Origin: an uncultured Erysipelotrichaceae bacterium
Lineage (GTDB): Bacteria > Bacillota_I > Bacilli_A > Acholeplasmatales > Anaeroplasmataceae
Length of the DNA: 17,580 bases
Direction: 5' to 3'
NCBI GenBank assembly: GCA_902783745.1
Contig: CACZRY010000016.1
Location: forward strand, 1 to 17,580
The stretch's first letter is position 1. Every line of letters starts with the position of its first letter. Shown here in pieces: positions 14,398 through 17,580 of the stretch. The translations under genes were made by a program, and so were the position numbers. A model generated the notes under the pieces. The model worked only from the letters and a program-made list of their open reading frames with translations, did not search any database and had not been told where the DNA came from.

Positions 14398-14547
14398 ATG
14401 GAGCAATTTGCGAGTAAAAAGGAACAAAAATATAGCAAAATTGCATCGAATAATAAAGATACTTATATGTAGTAGAAGAGAAGTATTAGATATAACGTCT
14501 GAAATACCTTTTATATAAATAAAGACATTATTTTTGCGTATTTTATA

Positions 14548-14577
14548 AAATATACATAAATAATGACACAATTAAAA
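14548..14577 (+). repeat. 30-bp direct repeat, copy 2
   Basis: Exact copy of 14368-14397. The flanks differ apart from a shared AAAATATAGC (ending 14609 here, 14436 in copy 1). Confidence 0.85.
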
Positions 14578-14720
14578 TGTAAGCGTTTTTGACATGGATA
14601 AAATATAGCTGAAAAATACCCTTATTTTAAACATATATATATGAATATTTATCCTAATTATCAGAAAAACAGGCTTTTTTTATGAAAATATATGAAAGCG
14701 CTATACAAAAAGGACACTTT

Positions 14721-14840
14721 CAATGTATGAACCCCTTCAACAAGGAGAGAAGAAGTAGAAGAAGACCATGTTCTTGAGAATCTCGCTTAGTGGGGATCTC
14801 GTACCTGGCTGACTCCCTCGCTTAACGTTTTGGACCAAAT
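14721..14840. other. GC-rich island of unknown nature
   Basis: By count, 55 of 120 bases are G or C (46%) in surroundings nearer 25-30%. It contains a TCTCG/CCTCG-spaced stretch, a possible GGGGATC/GACTCCC pairing (14792-14798 with 14811-14817, one mismatch), and only tiny ORFs (14 and 16 codons). It could be a structured RNA, a relic of a transferred element, or a protein-binding locus. I do not recognise it. Confidence 0.45.
14749..14764 (+). promoter_or_regulatory. Two GAAGAAG words (possible FtsK-orienting sequences)
   Basis: GAAGAAG occurs at 14749-14755 and 14758-14764, 9 bp apart, on the plus strand and pointing toward the dif candidate about 280 bp away. I recall GAAGAAG as the FtsK guide word of Lactococcus. 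Whether this organism uses it is unknown, and no reverse-oriented copy was found right of dif. Confidence 0.25.
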
Positions 14841-15042
14841 CTGCATCGAAATGGATGATTGTAAAGAAGATACTTTTTCATTTTGTCATCAAAAACAGAT
14901 AAAACGATTAAACATACTCAAATGATAGTCAAAGAATTAGTTTAAATGACCCAAAACGCCTAATTTTAGTCAAAAAACATAGTCAGAACCCGTTTTTGAA
15001 TATATTTCAAAGAGAAAATCAAGCAATTTAAAAAAGTAAATA

Positions 15043-15070
15043 AGTTATCATAATATATATTATGTTAACC
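15043..15070 (+). other. dif: Candidate dif site (XerC/XerD chromosome dimer resolution)
   Basis: The 28-bp site has an 11-bp XerC-type arm AGTTATCATAA (15043-15053), a 6-bp centre TATATA (15054-15059), and an 11-bp XerD-type arm TTATGTTAACC (15060-15070). The arms are inverted repeats of each other at 9 of 11 positions. Against dif sequences recalled from memory it matches Escherichia coli at 21 of 28 and Bacillus subtilis at 21 of 28. The most conserved part, the XerD arm start TTATGTTAA, is identical to E. coli. It lies in gene-free DNA exactly where the A/T strand bias reverses. XerC and XerD would recombine it to resolve chromosome dimers at division. Confidence 0.8.
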
Positions 15071-15505
15071 AATAAAACTACTAATAGCTATGGGACTTTT
15101 CTTAAATTTGTGAATAAGTGGTTTTCTTGGAAGAGCTTCTTATCTTAAAAAGTAGGTCGAAAAATGTGATTTCTATCCCATTTTTGGCTCAGACAAATCG
15201 AAAAAACGACTTTTAGATGATTATAAATATTTTGAGGTTATTTTCACGCGTTCCTTTTTAATCAAAAGCTCCAAAATGGACATGTTCATGGGGCGTTTTT
15301 GACTATAAACTACCTCAATTTGTCCCGCTATGAGTAAGTTTTGCTAACTTCGCTTCAAAAATGGGGGCTATAGAAAACCTACCATAATTCAGGATCTTTA
15401 TAAAATTTGAATGAGATTCTATTAAAAGCACAATTTGGACTGCTTGTCTAGAATTCTGTATTTTTATCCTGAAAATTAACCTTGTAAATAGTTTTAATGT
15501 AATAA

Positions 15506-15522
15506 TATCTAGTTTTGATTAC
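15506..15522 (+). repeat. Dispersed motif TATCTAGTTTTGATTAC, copy 2
   Basis: One mismatch to the copies at 10862 and 15645. Similarity to the 15645 copy continues downstream as ACTA.AT..G...CGAAA.TTTT, about 37 bp in all. Confidence 0.65.
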
Positions 15523-15644
15523 TAAATGGGATTCGAAATTTTTTCTCTTTTCTGCTCTTAAATCTTCAATAAAAAACTTAATGAAATCACAGCTTGATTC
15601 TTCTATTTTTTACCTTAAAAACACCATTAAATTTTTCCTAAATT

Positions 15645-15667
15645 TATCTAGTTTTAATTACTAGATA
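15645..15667. repeat. Dispersed motif, copy 3, within an 8-bp inverted repeat
   Basis: TATCTAGT (15645-15652) and ACTAGATA (15660-15667) form a perfect 8-bp stem with a 7-nt loop. The first 17 bp are identical to 10862-10878. Confidence 0.65.
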
Positions 15668-15804
15668 TGTGACGAAAATTTTGTGCTGGTGACTTGAACC
15701 TTGCTCCTTTGGCTTATGCTTGCTGTAGCATATATATGTACATTTTTATGAATCGATATCTCGACTGTTCTTGAATTGCTTATGCGCTTTATTGAGTATG
15801 TTTT

Positions 15805-15834
15805 ATTCTTTTTCTTTTATATTCTTTTTCTTTT
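15805..15834 (+). repeat. Tandem pyrimidine-rich 14-mer (period 16)
   Basis: ATTCTTTTTCTTTT occurs at 15805-15818 and again at 15821-15834. It begins a strongly T/C-biased stretch to about 15870; the row 15781-15840 counts 8 A and 40 T. Confidence 0.6.
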
Positions 15835-16364
15835 CTTATTATTATATTTCTTCTCCTTTCTTCGTCTTTGACATTTTGTCTGATGACTTTTTTTCTTATT
15901 TGTGAAAGGCTTAAAAGTCAATTCTTGGATTGGGTTTTTATACCCAAAAATTACTGTTTTTATACTCTATGAAAAGTCTGTTTTTGACCATTTATTTTTG
16001 AACGAAAAGTGATGTAATTTTTGCTCCAGTTTTGTTACTAATTTTTGAGTCTAAAATGATATGCAAATTTAACGCATGTTTTGGGTGAAAAAACACGTAA
16101 ATTTTTTGCTGATAAAAATAACAAAAATCCCTTTGTTTATCGATGTTTTTTTACGAAATGAGATACATGTTTTTGCGTAAATTTGTATCTCACTTTCTAA
16201 TACGAAAAACTAACATTTTGTTAGGATTTTTAACTAGCTATTTACGGGTAAATATGCACTCTCGTTTTGCCATAAAAAATGGATATTTTAACTAAAAAAA
16301 TGCTTTTAAAATTCTATTTTGAATAAGTTTATAAAACTCAATGTAGTATTTATCTTTATGTTTT

Positions 16365-16381
16365 AATCTAGTTATTAAAAC
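16365..16381 (+). repeat. Related CTAGTT motif, copy 4 (diverged)
   Basis: AATCTAGTTATTAAAAC resembles 10629-10646 (AATCTAGTTTTATAAAAC). It is followed by TTGC....ACGAAATTTTTTT, as in the other downstream-extended copies. Confidence 0.45.
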
Positions 16382-16564
16382 TATTTGCAAAACGAAATTT
16401 TTTTAGATCTATGATAGCCTTATTTGAAGCTTCAATAATGCTTTAAAATCATTCGATAAATCATGATAAAAAATACCATTTTTATGGTTTGAATTTTCAC
16501 AATAATTTCATATGCTTTTTCTGCTCTTGGTTTATGTATTTTGCATCTGATTCTACTGTATGCT

Positions 16565-16580
16565 TAAAACTATAGTTTTA
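16565..16580. repeat. 16-bp perfect palindrome
   Basis: TAAAACTATAGTTTTA is self-complementary. There is no gene nearby to regulate. Confidence 0.45.
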
Positions 16581-16840
16581 GTGGTTCTAGAATTATAGTG
16601 AAAAAGCATCTAGGTTTTTAAACTAAAAATTTTTGGACTTTCTATCTGTTTTTTGTGATCTGACATAGTACTTGTTGATACGCTGAAATTAATCAAAAAA
16701 ATGGTCAAAAAATATGCTTATTTTAGGATGCTTAAATCAGCTATTTGTGTGCTTCATTTAGCATATAAATCCAAATGATTTTTTGTTGTGAATTTTTCCA
16801 ATAAAACACCATCTGAAATTGTTTTAATATTTCCTGGCTG

Positions 16841-16856
16841 TTAATATAAATATTAA
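16841..16856. repeat. TTAATAT/ATATTAA inverted repeat
   Basis: 7-bp arms around AA, followed by GCG. Same outer arms as 10791, 11233 and 17508. Confidence 0.4.
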
Positions 16857-17092
16857 GCGTTCCTTATGTCTTGTACTTTTATGACGAATTTAGAACTCTT
16901 GAAATGATGCTATTTTTTTGCTGATTTTTTTCTAAACTTGTTATGATGAAAAAACTTAGAGACTATTTGTCCAAACTTTTATGAATGGTTAATACAGCTT
17001 CTTTTTAAGTTATTTTGCGATTCCGACTGTTGTTCTTTTGGAAAGATAGTTTGATAGTTCTGCCATCTGCGTTACCAGGTACATTCGCTTTA

Positions 17093-17125
17093 ACATGCAT
17101 ACGCGCGTATACGTATGCATGTATA
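17093..17125. repeat. 32-base alternating pyrimidine-purine tract with 10-bp inverted-repeat arms
   Basis: From 17094 to 17125 every base alternates pyrimidine then purine (16 YR steps), with CGCGCG in the middle. ACATGCATAC (17093-17102) and GTATGCATGT (17113-17122) are perfect inverted arms around a 10-nt centre. It could adopt Z-DNA or a cruciform under negative supercoiling. Confidence 0.8.
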
Positions 17126-17507
17126 AATCGCCAACTTGTTTTTGATGCCTTTATGATTGCTTTTTGATACGTGTTGATCATCGAAAAAAATCATAAAATC
17201 ACAGTAAAAATTGCTGCATAAAATGTATTTTTGTTCTATGGTATCTTTACACTTTTTTGGCTCGAAATTGGCTGTTTTTTTGCTTTTTGGCATTATGCTA
17301 AGTATTTGATCGCAATATGCCTAAAAATGAATAAAAATGCACAAAAATAAGTATTTCTTGTCTAAAATCAAATAATTTCAAACACAAAATAGTTTTAATA
17401 AATGCATTCTAAAATATTTTAATTGCTTTATTTAGTTTTAAAAACCACTTGCGTTTTGAAATATTTTTCTATAGCCATAATTACCTTCTGAGCTTTTTGG
17501 TAAATGG

Positions 17508-17523
17508 TTAATATTTATATTAA
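17508..17523. repeat. TTAATAT/ATATTAA inverted repeat, second terminus copy
   Basis: 7-bp arms around TT, followed by ACGCG. Mirrors the element at 16841-16856. Confidence 0.4.
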
Positions 17524-17580
17524 ACGCGATTGATTAATGCGCATCGAGAATCGATTTTTAATACAATCTATCATCTCAAT

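Larger units (their letters stand above)
14287..17580. other. 3.3-kb gene-free region around a candidate dif site (replication terminus)
   Basis: No open frame with a ribosome binding site or recognisable product is present on either strand; the two ORFs of about 67 codons touching it look like chance. Contents, left to right: a 30-bp direct repeat, a GC-rich island, two GAAGAAG words, the dif candidate, several CTAGTTTTA-family motifs, a pyrimidine-rich stretch, palindromes, and a 32-base alternating pyrimidine-purine tract. The plus strand is A-rich left of about 15.06 kb and T-rich right of it. Replication-terminus DNA explains the dif site and the skew change, but not the absence of genes. 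Confidence 0.7.

Noticed and set aside
14235..14438. 67-codon minus-strand ORF after the Fic-like gene
   Set aside because: It overlaps the 3' end of that gene, its terminator and the 30-bp repeat, and has no ribosome binding site or family resemblance.
14727..14812. Two tiny ORFs (16 and 14 codons) in the GC-rich island
   Set aside because: The AAGGAG at 14743 lies inside the first ORF and about 19 nt before the second ATG, too far to drive it. The first ORF has no ribosome binding site. Neither resembles a known peptide.
15043..15070. Integrated Xer-dependent mobile element (IMEX or pdif module) instead of chromosomal dif
   Set aside because: No second dif-like copy, integrase, toxin-antitoxin or phage gene was found nearby, and the strand-bias reversal fits a chromosomal terminus.
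15670..15740. tRNA-like T-loop (GGTTCAAGTC) on the minus strand
   Set aside because: The flanking bases do not form a 5-bp T stem, and no acceptor, D or anticodon arms could be arranged around it.
17090..17293. 67-codon minus-strand ORF in the gene-free region
   Set aside because: No ribosome binding site, no recognisable motif, low-complexity composition, and its end is made by the alternating palindromic tract.
10629..17400. CRISPR array suggested by recurring GTTTTA-type motifs
   Set aside because: Copies are irregularly spaced over kilobases and diverged, with no uniform repeat-spacer units and no cas gene in the window.

Overview
The window is about 17.6 kb of very AT-rich bacterial chromosome. 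It looks like a low-GC member of the Bacillota (Bacilli or a Mollicutes-related gut lineage), most likely an anaerobe. The reasons are the YneF/UPF0154 protein, the divergent plsY / parE-parC arrangement known from Bacillus and Staphylococcus, strong GGAGGTGAT-type ribosome binding sites, and a clostridial-type 2[4Fe-4S] ferredoxin. Stop usage is 10 TAA, 1 TAG and no TGA. No TGA is read as sense in the recognised genes and Trp is TGG, so nothing requires a code other than 11. A species cannot be named from the sequence alone.

Layout. 1-2.8 kb: an EF-G-like translational GTPase, then a two-helix membrane protein overlapping a small lipoprotein gene. 2.8-4.4 kb: yneF (minus), a ferredoxin (plus) and plsY (minus), separated by bidirectional terminators. 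4.5-9.2 kb: parE and parC (topoisomerase IV), joined by a one-base stop/start overlap. 9.4-14.25 kb: three single-gene units, two with good sigma-A promoters, the kinase with only a weak extended -10, and all ending in strong terminators. They are a signal-peptidase-fold protein that appears to lack the catalytic residues and has an acidic repetitive tail, a TGS/uridine-kinase fusion, and a Fic-derived protein with a winged-helix C-terminus that appears to have lost the Fic active site.

14.29-17.58 kb: a gene-free stretch of about 3.3 kb and the most interesting part. At 15043-15070 it contains an excellent candidate dif site, the XerC/XerD chromosome-dimer-resolution site: two 11-bp arms in inverted symmetry around a 6-bp centre, with the conserved XerD-type arm TTATGTTAA. 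Around this point the plus strand changes from A-rich (left, where genes run on plus) to T-rich (right). I read the window as crossing the replication terminus, with topoisomerase IV encoded 6-10 kb from dif. The gene-free zone also holds a 32-base strictly alternating pyrimidine-purine tract that is also a 10-bp-armed inverted repeat (Z-DNA/cruciform candidate), a GC-rich island of unknown nature, a 30-bp direct repeat, two adjacent GAAGAAG words, and dispersed motif families shared with the smaller gap at 10.59-11.28 kb.

No tRNA, rRNA, CRISPR array, insertion sequence or intact mobile element was found. All promoters, structures and the dif call come from reading by eye and have not been computed.
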